From: QZKY01 sp963666295 | GTDB lineage: Bacteria > Pseudomonadota > Gammaproteobacteria > Burkholderiales > Burkholderiaceae_D | Direction: 5' to 3' | NCBI GenBank assembly: GCA_963666295.1 | Contig: OY762707.1 | Location: 1,798,001 to 1,862,000, forward strand | DNA length: 64,000 nucleotides | Notes under the pieces: model-generated | The model's input: only the letters and a program-made list of their open reading frames with translations | Databases searched by the model: none | Told to the model about the DNA's origin: nothing | Shown here: one piece after another, positions 52,150-61,632 of the stretch | Position numbering within the stretch: position 1 is the stretch's first letter | How the letters are laid out: each line of letters begins with the position of its first letter | Made by a program: the position numbers and the translations under genes

Positions 52150-54060
52150 ATGGCACCAGCAACGCGAGATAAAGTCGCCACGAACAGGGCGCAAGAGCCG
52201 CATCGTTTGGCTATAGGAATCGATCTGGGCACCACAAACTCGTTGGTTGCCAGCGTGATTGATGGCAAAGCGATGGTATTGCGTGATGAAGATGCGCGCG
52301 CGTTGTTGCCATCCGTGGTGCGCTACCTGGCACCTGCTGAGGGTGCGCATCCCGTTGTTGGCCATGAAGCGAAACGTAGCAAGATTATTGATCCGCGCAA
52401 TACGCTGGTCTCAATCAAGCGCTTGATCGGGCGTTGTCTGGAAGAACTTGATTTTGCCAAAATCCTGCCCTACGTTTTTGTCGAATCCAAGGGCATGGCA
52501 CACATCAAAACGGCGGCAGGTATCAAGAACCCGGTTGATGTTTCGGCAGATATTTTGCGCACGCTTTGTCAGCGCGCTGAAGCGGTACTGGATGGTGATC
52601 TGGTTGGTGCGGTCATTACTGTTCCGGCACATTTTGACGATGCACAGCGTCAAGCGACTAAAGACGCAGCGCATTTGGTCGGTCTCAAGGTTTTGCGATT
52701 GCTTAATGAGCCAACCGCTGCCGCGATTGCTTACGGGCTGGATAAAGGCGCAGAAGGCACTTATGCCGTTTACGACTTGGGCGGGGGGACGTTTGATATT
52801 TCCATTCTCAAGCTTACGCGCGGTGTGTTTGATGTGCTCGCAACGAGGGGTGATTCCTTTTTGGGCGGTGATGATTTTGATTATCGCATCCGTGACTGGA
52901 TCATAAGCCAGGTTGAGATTGGTGAGGCAACGATCAGCGCTAAAGATGAGCGCCACTTGCTTGACCAGGCGCGGCTTGCCAAGAAGGCGCTAAGCGCTGA
53001 GGATGCTACGTCGTTTTTTGTGACACTGGGCGAAGACCGAACATACGCATTGACGCTGACACGAGAGATGTTTCATTCGCTGGTTAATGATCTGGTGATA
53101 AAAACGATCCGCTCCGTAAGCGGAGCTTTGCGTGACGCGGGCTTGTCAACGGAAGAAATTGATGGCGTTGTCCTGGTGGGTGGCGCGACGCGCATGCCAA
53201 TGGTGCAAGCAGCGGTCGCCGATTTTTTTGGCCAGACACCACGCACCGACATCGATCCCGACCAAGCGGTGGCCATCGGTGCGGCGATACAAGCCGATGT
53301 GCTTGCGGGTAATCGAAGTGGTGATGAATGGTTGCTGCTCGATGTGTGCCCGCTTTCGCTCGGTCTGGAAATGATGGGTGGGATCACGGAAAAGATCATC
53401 GAGCGCAACACGACCATTCCGGCGGTTTATTCGCAGGATTTCACCACTTACAAGGATGGTCAGACAGCCATGAAAATTCATGTGGTGCAAGGAGAGAGAG
53501 AGCTGGTCGATCATTGCCGCTCACTGGCCAAATTTGAATTGTGCGACATTCCATCCATGGTGGCGGGCGCCGCCAAGGTGCGTGTTACTTTTCAGATTGA
53601 TGCCGATGGCCTGCTTAATGTTTCTGCGCGTGAAATGCTCAGTGGTGCGGCGGCTTCCGTAGATGTCAAGCCTTCGTATGGCCTGGATGACGCGGCCGTT
53701 TCGCGCATGCTTCAGGATCTGGACAAGGTGACCGAAGAAGATCGGCGGGTACGTGTGTTGCGGGAAGCGCGGTTAAATGCGCGGTGCATGATTGATGTGA
53801 CGCAGGCGGCATTGCGTGAAAATGGGGATACCCTGCTTTCGGCATCGGAACGCAAGCGAATTGAGCGGCACATCCATCGTCTTTCAGAAATTCTGGCAAC
53901 CGGCGATGAGTATAAAGACGGGAATATTCAGGCGCTGAGTGCAACGATGGTCAAACTGGATATGGCCACGCGCGAATTTGCCGCGCGCCGCATGGACGCG
54001 AGCTTTCATCGTGCGCTTGCGGGGCAGACGGTAGAGCAGCTCGCCGAAGAGATATTTTAA
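52150..54060 (+). CDS. Second HscA-like Hsp70 chaperone
   Basis: The 636-residue protein is a close homologue of the HscA encoded at 36.8 kb: GIDLGTTNSLVASV, YDLGGGTFDISILKL, GGDDFDYRI, VLVGGATRMPMV, and a full substrate domain with ERNTTIPAVYSQDFTTYKDG. It lacks the variable C-terminal tail of DnaK, so it belongs to the HscA group rather than DnaK. No J-protein, grpE or isc gene is adjacent. There is no clear ribosome-binding site before the ATG. It may serve a separate Fe-S or metalloprotein client. Confidence 0.88.
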   Translation: MAPATRDKVATNRAQEPHRLAIGIDLGTTNSLVASVIDGKAMVLRDEDARALLPSVVRYLAPAEGAHPVVGHEAKRSKIIDPRNTLVSIKRLIGRCLEELDFAKILPYVFVESKGMAHIKTAAGIKNPVDVSADILRTLCQRAEAVLDGDLVGAVITVPAHFDDAQRQATKDAAHLVGLKVLRLLNEPTAAAIAYGLDKGAEGTYAVYDLGGGTFDISILKLTRGVFDVLATRGDSFLGGDDFDYRIRDWIISQVEIGEATISAKDERHLLDQARLAKKALSAEDATSFFVTLGEDRTYALTLTREMFHSLVNDLVIKTIRSVSGALRDAGLSTEEIDGVVLVGGATRMPMVQAAVADFFGQTPRTDIDPDQAVAIGAAIQADVLAGNRSGDEWLLLDVCPLSLGLEMMGGITEKIIERNTTIPAVYSQDFTTYKDGQTAMKIHVVQGERELVDHCRSLAKFELCDIPSMVAGAAKVRVTFQIDADGLLNVSAREMLSGAAASVDVKPSYGLDDAAVSRMLQDLDKVTEEDRRVRVLREARLNARCMIDVTQAALRENGDTLLSASERKRIERHIHRLSEILATGDEYKDGNIQALSATMVKLDMATREFAARRMDASFHRALAGQTVEQLAEEIF

Positions 54061-54090
54061 GCATTTGCCAAACGACGTTAAGGCATTGTT

Positions 54091-54119
54091 GCGTGCCGCG
54101 TTTGGCTGGTGCGGCACGC
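54091..54119. terminator. Hairpin between the converging chaperone and protease genes
   Basis: GCGTGCCGC, an 11-base loop and GCGGCACGC form a perfect stem midway between two converging stop codons. There is no T run, so terminator function is only likely by position. Confidence 0.4.
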
Positions 54120-54131
54120 CTCGTCCAGAGA

Positions 54132-55601
54132 TTACCAGGCGAGTGCAACAAAGCGCTGCATATCGCCGCTTCGAACCAACAGCAAGGCCCGTTTTGTGCT
54201 GGCGCTTTGTTTGATTGCCTGCTCAAACGCCTGCGCGTTATTGACTGGCTTTTTGTTTGCTTGCAGGATAATCGTGCCAGCGCGTATTCCCGCAAGCGAT
54301 GCAATCGAGCCGGGTTTCACTTCGGTAACAACAACGCCTTCGCCTGACCTGGCTTCAAAACGTTGGGCTAATTCTGGCGTAATCGTTTGAACATTGATGC
54401 CGATTTCGCTGGCGCTTCCCTCATCGCCTTGTGCGGCCTTCCTATCTTCGGTTAGCTCTCCCAGTTTGGCGCGCAAAAGCTGTGTCTTGCCATTGCGTAA
54501 TACTGTCAGGCTCACTTGCTTACCAGGTGGTGTGAGCGCGACTTGATTGCGGAAGTGGCCGATGTCGGTCACCGGTTGGTCGCGGAACGTCAAGATGACA
54601 TCGCCTTGACGCAAGCCGGCTTTTTCTGCAGGTGAATTTTCGGCGACTTTGGCGACCAGAATGCCTCGGCTTGATTTGACGCCGAACATGTCTGCCAGTT
54701 CAGAGGTGAGTGGCTGGACGACAATGCCCAGAAAGCCGCGTGTCACTTCGCCATGTTCGATTAGCTGGGTGGCAATCGTGTTGGCCAGATTGCTGGGGAT
54801 GGCAAAGCCAATGCCCATATGGCCACCGCTACGGCTGAAAATGGCTGTGTTGATGCCGACAACTTCGCCATCAAGATTCACGAGCGGCCCCCCTGAATTG
54901 CCGGGATTAATGGCGGCATCGGTTTGAATGAAATCCTCGTAGTCATTGATGCCTACACTGGTGCGCCCCTTTGCGCTGACGATGCCCGCAGTCAGGGTAT
55001 GGCTCAAGCCGAATGGATTGCCAATCGCGACGACCCATTCTCCCACCTCGATGGCAGAAGAATCTGCCAGCGCAAGCGACGCAAAGCCAGTGGCGTTGAT
55101 CTCAATGACGGCAATGTCCGAGTGCGGGTCGCGGCCGGTGACTTTGGCATCAAACTCCCGACCATCTTTGAATTGCACACTAATTTTGCCGGCATTTTTA
55201 ACCACGTGGTTGTTGGTAAGCAGGTAGGTCTTGCCTGCGAGCGCTTCTTGACCGGTTTTGAATACGAACCCCGACCCCTGGCCGATGACGCGGCGATTGC
55301 TTCTGGGTTTTTGCGAGCGTTTTTGGCGCGGTGCGTTCGGGAAGTCATCGCCAAAGAAGCGGCGGAAAAAATCATTATCAAATGGCCACTCGTCATCAAA
55401 AGGCGTCAGGCGCGTGCTGGACGTATTACCCTCAACCCGGATGGAGACGACGGATGGGGATACTTTGCGGGCAACGGCGGCAAAGGCTTTACTTGTCTGG
55501 CGCAGGCTTTCGACACCGTTCTCCGATGAGGCGGCAGACATGACGATCATGGCGGTGAACAACAGGATCAGTTTGGCAGCAATTCTTTTGGCGGATTTCA
55601 T
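54132..55601 (-). CDS. DegP/DegQ-type periplasmic serine protease
   Basis: The 489-residue protein has a signal peptide (about residues 1-25), a trypsin-like domain with catalytic His132 (LLTNNHVV), Asp162 (HSDIAVIE) and Ser236 (NPGNSGGP), and two PDZ domains (about 275-370 and 390-480). It degrades or refolds damaged envelope proteins. The gene diverges from the next unknown gene. The first promoter region (55602-55764) carries no element I could define. Confidence 0.93.
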   Translation of the reverse strand: MKSAKRIAAKLILLFTAMIVMSAASSENGVESLRQTSKAFAAVARKVSPSVVSIRVEGNTSSTRLTPFDDEWPFDNDFFRRFFGDDFPNAPRQKRSQKPRSNRRVIGQGSGFVFKTGQEALAGKTYLLTNNHVVKNAGKISVQFKDGREFDAKVTGRDPHSDIAVIEINATGFASLALADSSAIEVGEWVVAIGNPFGLSHTLTAGIVSAKGRTSVGINDYEDFIQTDAAINPGNSGGPLVNLDGEVVGINTAIFSRSGGHMGIGFAIPSNLANTIATQLIEHGEVTRGFLGIVVQPLTSELADMFGVKSSRGILVAKVAENSPAEKAGLRQGDVILTFRDQPVTDIGHFRNQVALTPPGKQVSLTVLRNGKTQLLRAKLGELTEDRKAAQGDEGSASEIGINVQTITPELAQRFEARSGEGVVVTEVKPGSIASLAGIRAGTIILQANKKPVNNAQAFEQAIKQSASTKRALLLVRSGDMQRFVALAW

Positions 55602-55764
55602 TTGCTCTCCCGAAACTTGAACAGGCAGATTTAATCGAATGTTACTTCAGGTGTTTTGTCGGATTGATTAACATATCTTAAGCTTATGTGCGAAACTGAT
55701 ATTTTAAAGTCACTCTTGCAGCAGATTGTTGCTGCGTACACTTTTTTACTCGCACGGGAAAACC

Positions 55765-56472
55765 ATGATTGAACTGACTTCCGCAGATGCAACCCTCATT
55801 CTGAGACTGGCCGGTATGCGCTCGCCCGATTATTTGCCGATCGCTGAATTGAACGATGACGGTCAGGCGGAAATTGTGAGGTGGATCGAAACCGTGGGTA
55901 AGCTGGATGATCAGCTCACGCCATACGCGTGGTTTTCGCTGGCCGAAGAAGCGGCGGCTTCACACGACCCCGAAGAACCCGTCATGATTGAAATATTGCC
56001 GACCTTTACCTTGTCGGGCGAATCGGAAATGCTGGAGTTAAGCAGGGAGCGCCACTTCGACTGGTCAATCGAGACTGCGCCCATCGAGCTTATAGATAAT
56101 GCAGAAGAGTTGCTGAGTGCGGGTGTCCCGTTACGTTTTCTGCTGCTGGCCGAGGTGGCTGGTCAGGCGTTTGCCAAGCGTGTTAGTGAGTTGTGTCCGG
56201 AAGCGGAAGCTTATGAAACGCAGATGATGGTTCGCGCGATGAATGCGATATTTGGTGAGCTGTGTGAGAGTGCGGACATCATTCCGGAAGAGAGGCTTCA
56301 GTCTTTCGATGAAGATGATGGCATGCCTTTTCAGGTTGACGATGAAGCCGAGTTTGAAGCGGCTGTCGAGGATGGTATGGAGACAGCCAGAGATGTGATT
56401 CAGTTCCTGGCTCCCGAACTGGGCGCAATGACGCACATTTCGTCAGACCTGTTTTTTGAAATTGAAGATTAA
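55765..56472 (+). CDS. Acidic protein of unknown function
   Basis: The 235-residue cytoplasmic protein is strongly acidic and mostly helical, with a Glu/Asp-rich C-terminal third. I do not recognise the family and see no catalytic motif. The ATG at 55765 is preceded by GGGAAAACC; the longer frame to 55726 has no site. It diverges from the protease gene and is followed by about 210 bases without a clear gene, apart from a 30-codon frame at 56597 that I do not call. Confidence 0.7.
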   Translation: MIELTSADATLILRLAGMRSPDYLPIAELNDDGQAEIVRWIETVGKLDDQLTPYAWFSLAEEAAASHDPEEPVMIEILPTFTLSGESEMLELSRERHFDWSIETAPIELIDNAEELLSAGVPLRFLLLAEVAGQAFAKRVSELCPEAEAYETQMMVRAMNAIFGELCESADIIPEERLQSFDEDDGMPFQVDDEAEFEAAVEDGMETARDVIQFLAPELGAMTHISSDLFFEIED

Positions 56473-56685
56473 GTGTTTCAGATTATTGATGCGGCGCGAA
56501 TAAATTTGAAATATACGCGTGTCACGCCAGCGCAGGCTGGCATCCGGTTTCGTTAAGATGCCGCATTTCGCCAGTTTCATCGCCCTAAAATTTCTAATGG
56601 AAAATCCCGGTTCACGCCCGGCTTCCACGGCAGAATTTGAACAAATCCTCATGCATGGCTCCTCACTGCTCAAACATGAAAAGCT

Positions 56686-56928
56686 TTAGACAGGCAAAAG
56701 CTCGTTTTCCAGACAGCCGACAACCCGTCCACCCTGGAAGGCCACGGCATAGACCGGTGTTTTCTCGCGGGTATCTGGCACCATGCTTACAACCTCGCCC
56801 GTTGTGCCTTGCTGAATAACCAGTGCATTGCTTCCGCATTGGGGGAGGCTGCCATCATTGAAAAGAGGAACCCCCGCCTTAACACGTTGTCCCCAAGTGT
56901 ATTTCGAATTTCGTAGTGCGGCTCTCAT
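56686..56928 (-). CDS. NifZ-like domain protein
   Basis: The 80-residue protein has the NifZ pattern: KYTWGQRVKAGVPLFNDGSL, then LVIQQGTTGEVVSMV, then PVYAVAFQGGRVVGCLENEL. NifZ helps mature the nitrogenase P-cluster, but short stand-alone homologues occur in non-fixing bacteria. The start at 56928 follows GGGAG by nine bases; starts at 56943 or 56988 are possible. No nitrogenase genes are in the window. Confidence 0.7.
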   Translation of the reverse strand: MRAALRNSKYTWGQRVKAGVPLFNDGSLPQCGSNALVIQQGTTGEVVSMVPDTREKTPVYAVAFQGGRVVGCLENELLPV

Positions 56929-57115
56929 CTTCGTCGCTCCCATACACGTTAATCGGCATGTCGATGTAGTGCTTCGGTTGCTTCTCATCGTGACGATGCA
57001 CCAGAAAGAAGCGGTATCGGCAATTCATTTCATGTGAAGCGAGAATCGTGCCAAGTTGCCTTAAAATAAACAGCTTGGGTGAGATTTTCGTGTGGAGCCT
57101 GGATGTGGAAGAAGA

Positions 57116-57358
57116 TTAGCAATTGCAGGGGATGTCGGGTTGCACGACCAAGCCATTGACTGTGTCAGTGAGCAGCTTTTGGCCGATCAGAAAATCAATC
57201 AGTTCCTCGGCAGTCATGCCTTCCTTGACGCATACATGGTAACGCGCATCAGCGCCAAAGCGGGCATCAAGAGCTTTGTTCATGTCTTCCCTTGAAAACG
57301 TGCTGCCTGTTTCCTTCATCAGATTCAGGGCATCAAGCCCGTGTACAGACTTATTCAT
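57116..57358 (-). CDS. YecH-family putative metal-binding protein
   Basis: The 80-residue protein matches the YecH pattern: SVHGLDALNLM, a helical stretch, ARFGADARYHVCVKEGMTAE, ELIDFLIGQKL, and a C-terminal IPCNC. The conserved His and Cys suggest metal binding; the role is unknown. It lies upstream of the NifZ-like gene on the same strand with 187 bases between, so they may or may not be co-transcribed. Confidence 0.75.
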   Translation of the reverse strand: MNKSVHGLDALNLMKETGSTFSREDMNKALDARFGADARYHVCVKEGMTAEELIDFLIGQKLLTDTVNGLVVQPDIPCNC

Positions 57359-57428
57359 GCCATCACCTGTTAGTCAAGTTGTTCAGTGGCTGCATTATAT
57401 ATAGGTGGTGGAACGCTTGCAGGGGGCG

Positions 57429-58088
57429 TTAGTCAACAGACACATCCACCAATTTGTGCTTAACGGCAAAAAGAACAAGCCCGACGAGATCCTTGATTCC
57501 GAGGCGCTCCATAATCTGCGATCGATGGGCCGCGACGGTTTTGTCGCTCAGGTCGAGCTCAAACGCAATCCCTTTGGCACTTTTTCCCTTGGCCAGCATA
57601 GTGAGTATCTGAATCTGACGTTCGGTGAGGGATCTTAATGGGTCATCTGGTGCGTTGTCTGGCCGCACGAACCGGTTGATCATTTTTGTCGATACTGCCG
57701 GACTTAAAAAGGTTTGCCCGCGTGATATAGCACCAAGTGCTATAGACAGCTCTTCGGGAGCCGCCTCCTTGAGCAGGTAGGCAGACGCTCCGTATCGTAA
57801 TGCTTCCGAAACAAATTCTTCGGAGGAGTGCATGCTCAATACGATGACGGGAATATGCGGGTAATACTGGCCAATTTTTTTGACTAGTTCCAAACCATTT
57901 TCTGCGCCCATGTCGAGATCGGTTATGACAATATCTACAGGTGACTCTTGAAGTTGTCGCAGAGCACCTGCTACGTTTGCTGATTCTGCAATTACGGTAA
58001 AGCCATTTAATTGCTCAATCAAACTGCAGATGCCCGCGCGCACCAATGCGTGATCATCAACCAGCAGAATTCTTTTTGAGGGTTTCAT
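57429..58088 (-). CDS. NarL/FixJ-type response regulator
   Basis: The 219-residue protein has a receiver with D11, D12, the phosphoacceptor D57 in VITDLDMG and the Lys of LLKEAAP, and a LuxR-type helix-turn-helix (SLTERQIQILTMLAKGKSAK then DKTVAAHRSQIMERLG). It is encoded four bases after the histidine kinase gene and should be its partner. The regulated genes are unknown. Confidence 0.9.
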   Translation of the reverse strand: MKPSKRILLVDDHALVRAGICSLIEQLNGFTVIAESANVAGALRQLQESPVDIVITDLDMGAENGLELVKKIGQYYPHIPVIVLSMHSSEEFVSEALRYGASAYLLKEAAPEELSIALGAISRGQTFLSPAVSTKMINRFVRPDNAPDDPLRSLTERQIQILTMLAKGKSAKGIAFELDLSDKTVAAHRSQIMERLGIKDLVGLVLFAVKHKLVDVSVD

Positions 58089-58092
58089 GTTT

Positions 58093-61000
58093 CTATTTTA
58101 GTGGTAACAAGACGTGAATGCGTGTGCCCGTACCAGATGACGAGGATATATTTACTTTTCCTCCCAAAAGTTTTGCACGCTCCAGCATGCCAATCAATCC
58201 AAAGCCACTATTACCATGCTCAGGTGGACGAATGTTCGATGCGTCAAACCCTATACCATCGTCGCGGATGATTAATTCAATTTCACCGGATTCATGGCTT
58301 CCATTGACTTCAATCATGACATGACTGGCCTGTGCATGACGTAGGATATTGTTGATGCTTTCCTGAATGATGCGGTATAGGGTGATCTCCAATTTTTCTG
58401 GCAATTTCTTTGGAAGTCCTACGTACTCCATTTCATGACTTATATCAGTTCCCATGAAGTGTTGCTTGAGTAAGTTATTGAGCGAAATTTCCAGGCCAAA
58501 GTAATCCAGGGCGGGCGGGCGCAAAGACCTTGATATGGATCGCATTTGATCAATCAGTGCGGCCATTTCCTTGCTAATCGTTGTGAAGGAGGTCTTTGCC
58601 TCCGGCGCAGCCAGGTGTGGCAGCAACTGATGGAGGTGGATGTTAAGGGAGGTGAAGCGCTGGCCCAAGTCATCATGGAGTTCTCTTGCAATATTTTTGC
58701 GTTCGGATTCCTGCGCTTCGATCAACTGCGTGGTCAATGCCGAAAGCTGTGTACGCGAATTCAGTATCTCGATTTCGTGCAGCTTTCTGTCGGTAATGTT
58801 TTCATGTGAGATCACCGCACCTGTTTGCTGAAACGGAAGACGAGTGACGCGCATATGGAACCATCGGTGCTCCCAGTGAGAGTCGCAGGCATATTCCATT
58901 TCAAACGTGGACTTTCTTCCGGCAAGCACTTCCTTGATGCCATGCAAAGCAAATTGCGCATCTTCTGAGTCCACTGTCGTGGCCATCGTGCAGGCATCCA
59001 GATAATTTTTGCCGATCCAGTCATCTATTCGTGCCGAGCCGCCATTTTCCGCTGAAAAGTTGAGCCACGCTTGATTGACAGTAAGGATGACGCCGGTTTC
59101 GCTGATCAGCGCGATGTTCTCTGCCAGGGAATTCAGGATGGTGCTATTCACAACCTCGCTTTTCTGTAGCGCCTGCATTGTCTTTTTGGTTTCGGTAACG
59201 TCATGTATCGTACTCAGAATGAGTTTCTTTCCGTCAACCTCAACAGGCCCCGAAGAAACTTCCACATCCACGAGGCTTCCATCAGCGCTGCGGTGCTGAA
59301 AAGTAAAACGACTAATTTCCTGATTGAGTGCTTTTAGCATTTTGGATGCGACGATGTCTTCGGGTAGCGTATGGATCTCCTTGACATTCATGCTCCGGAG
59401 TTTGTCTACGGTCCATCCATAGAGGAGGGAAGCCTGATAGTTGGCGTCGATGATGTTACCTGTCTCAGCGTCGGTAACCAGCTTGGCCAGAGAGCTTTTT
59501 GAAAACAGGGTTGTGTAACGAGCTTCACTTTCACGCAATGCAAATTCTGACTGTATGCGCTCTTCCTCAAGGGCATAATAATCGAGTGCTTTATTAATAT
59601 TTCTGCCAATGTCGATTAGCAAGGTTTGGATTTCTTCATCAAAGGTTTTTTTATCTTCGGAGAATAGCAACCAGAATCCAATAAACGCAGTGCCTTTGAA
59701 TAGAGGCATGGCGGCCATAGATTCGCAGCGTTCGGCATAATCGCAGATATGCCAGCTACGCATTGATTCTTCAGCGTCCAAATCATGAATCCACAATGGC
59801 TGATGGGTCATGACAGATTTAAACAGGGGATTGCGTTGATTTAGTGGTTCACGGGGTAGGGCGAGATTTCTTCTGAAAGGGCATTCCTCTGGCATGCAGT
59901 ATTGCGCGGCAGGAGCAAGAATATTTTTTTCTTGATTCAGGAGGACAATCTGAGACATTTTCATGCCAGCCTTGGTGACGGCGATCCGGCAAATTTCATT
60001 GAGCAGTTCTTGCTGAGTTTGGCTATGGATGATCGCGTTGTTGGTTTTACCGAGCGCAGTCTTGATCTGGGTCAGTCTATTGATGCGGACACGGTTCTCC
60101 ATTTCAGTGGAAATGTCTGAGAACGTGGCAATGACACGTGATGCCGAGCCATCCGGAGAGCGCTTAACTACCGCAGCACGACATCGAAACCAGACGTAAT
60201 TGCCGTCCTTGTGTTTCAGCCGATGCTCGTGCGTAAGGGTGGGCTCTTTGCCAAAGAGCAAAAGATCTAGAGATAACTGTGCTGATGCGTAGTTGTTTGG
60301 GTGGAGCCGATCCCGCCATTCTCTGAGTGTGTTGCCAACTTCTTCTGCGTAACCAAGCAGCCTCTTCCATTGCGGAGAATAGAATACCAGACCGGATGCC
60401 ACATCGAGATCGGTCAGGCCATCCCCTGCACCCTCAATCGCAAAATTCCAGCGATATTCGCTGTCGCGCAAATTCTTGGTCATTTCAGAGGCAAGCGACT
60501 CAGCTCTGTCCTTTGATCGGCTCAGATTCCAGAAATAAGCGAACAAAAGGAGACTCAAGGCAATGCCTGCCAATTGCACTATTTCGGTTTCTCGGGTTTG
60601 AATATTTTTTTGATAGGAGGGCGGTGCGGTAATATGCGCTGTCCACGTGTGACCAAGCAAAGGGAGTGGACGTCTGAAATCAAGTTTCCCGATAAAGGCG
60701 TTTCCAGAAAGCGGATAGTCGTCTGCATGGTTCAACAAGTTTCCTGGAGACAGTCTTGAGTCGGCGTAAAGTTTCACTTGAAGGTCATAGTTGAAATCAT
60801 GAAGAACGCCATTGACAAATTCTCCGGCTCGAAATGCTGTAAAAACCCATCCTGAGAGGTTCTCTCGCCGCTGCGCTATGCTTTTGAAAGGCCTGTTTTT
60901 CACATAGACGGGGTAAAACAGTATGAATCCTGCCTGTCGGTTTTTTTCGCCTTCGCGTATTAATTTTATTTTTCCGGTAACAGCCGCACGATTCAAGTCC

Positions 61001-61527
61001 CTTGCCAGATGCATGGCGGCCTGACGTTCAGGTGCGACACTCATGTCGAAGCCGATCATGGATTTCGTACGGCTCGTTTGCGGCTCAATGTAGAGAGTCG
61101 TCGAGCGCTCCTTTTGATGGGAGGCGGGCCAGATTTTGTAATCGCTCCCTTTGATTTGGCGATACTTCGTGAGGTGCTGCCTTACCTCGTTTGGTCTAAG
61201 CCGTTTAATGAATCCAACCCCGAGCGCTCCTGGATAGTGATTGGTGAAAGAGAGGCCGCTGACAAAATCGTGAAACTCTTTTTGCCCGCTATGGTCTTCG
61301 AGGCGGCTGGCGATTGAAGCCGCCCCATGAAGAATCAACATGTGTTTCTCCAGACGTTTATGCAGTGCGGCCGAAAGATTTGTCGCTTGCGCAGCGAATT
61401 TCGCCGACAGTTGTTCCATCATCAACTGCTGGGAGAGGTTTTTGAAGTAATAGGTAGCCCCCAACCCCGAGAGCAAGATTATCCAGGGAAGTAATTTCTT
61501 AAATTCAAATTTTGGTTTGAATGGCAT
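58093..61527 (-). CDS. CHASE-PAS-GAF-PAS-PAS sensor histidine kinase
   Basis: The 1144-residue inner-membrane kinase has a first helix (about residues 13-30), a periplasmic CHASE domain (about 70-290), a second helix (about 318-338), then PAS (about 360-480), GAF (about 500-650) and two PAS domains (about 680-910). The HisKA_3 dimerisation helix carries the phosphoacceptor His951 in ARELHDD, and the HATPase ends with DDGIGFD and GFGLIGM. It belongs to the NarX/DesK class. The GAF has four cysteines in YCMPEEC and HICDYAERC. The ligand is unknown; a LivK-type binding protein gene lies just upstream. Confidence 0.9.
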   Translation of the reverse strand: MPFKPKFEFKKLLPWIILLSGLGATYYFKNLSQQLMMEQLSAKFAAQATNLSAALHKRLEKHMLILHGAASIASRLEDHSGQKEFHDFVSGLSFTNHYPGALGVGFIKRLRPNEVRQHLTKYRQIKGSDYKIWPASHQKERSTTLYIEPQTSRTKSMIGFDMSVAPERQAAMHLARDLNRAAVTGKIKLIREGEKNRQAGFILFYPVYVKNRPFKSIAQRRENLSGWVFTAFRAGEFVNGVLHDFNYDLQVKLYADSRLSPGNLLNHADDYPLSGNAFIGKLDFRRPLPLLGHTWTAHITAPPSYQKNIQTRETEIVQLAGIALSLLLFAYFWNLSRSKDRAESLASEMTKNLRDSEYRWNFAIEGAGDGLTDLDVASGLVFYSPQWKRLLGYAEEVGNTLREWRDRLHPNNYASAQLSLDLLLFGKEPTLTHEHRLKHKDGNYVWFRCRAAVVKRSPDGSASRVIATFSDISTEMENRVRINRLTQIKTALGKTNNAIIHSQTQQELLNEICRIAVTKAGMKMSQIVLLNQEKNILAPAAQYCMPEECPFRRNLALPREPLNQRNPLFKSVMTHQPLWIHDLDAEESMRSWHICDYAERCESMAAMPLFKGTAFIGFWLLFSEDKKTFDEEIQTLLIDIGRNINKALDYYALEEERIQSEFALRESEARYTTLFSKSSLAKLVTDAETGNIIDANYQASLLYGWTVDKLRSMNVKEIHTLPEDIVASKMLKALNQEISRFTFQHRSADGSLVDVEVSSGPVEVDGKKLILSTIHDVTETKKTMQALQKSEVVNSTILNSLAENIALISETGVILTVNQAWLNFSAENGGSARIDDWIGKNYLDACTMATTVDSEDAQFALHGIKEVLAGRKSTFEMEYACDSHWEHRWFHMRVTRLPFQQTGAVISHENITDRKLHEIEILNSRTQLSALTTQLIEAQESERKNIARELHDDLGQRFTSLNIHLHQLLPHLAAPEAKTSFTTISKEMAALIDQMRSISRSLRPPALDYFGLEISLNNLLKQHFMGTDISHEMEYVGLPKKLPEKLEITLYRIIQESINNILRHAQASHVMIEVNGSHESGEIELIIRDDGIGFDASNIRPPEHGNSGFGLIGMLERAKLLGGKVNISSSSGTGTRIHVLLPLK

Positions 61528-61632
61528 GAGGCGGCGTTTTCGATTGCATCATTCTTTTACTTAACGATAGCGTGCGGATGGCAGAAAAGCCGAGTGCGGC
61601 GTTAAGGAAGTGAAATTCGTGATTTTTCGGGC

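Noticed and set aside
56597..56689. Thirty-codon frame MENPGSRPAS...
   Set aside because: It has no ribosome-binding site, overlaps the NifZ-like gene end and resembles nothing known to me.
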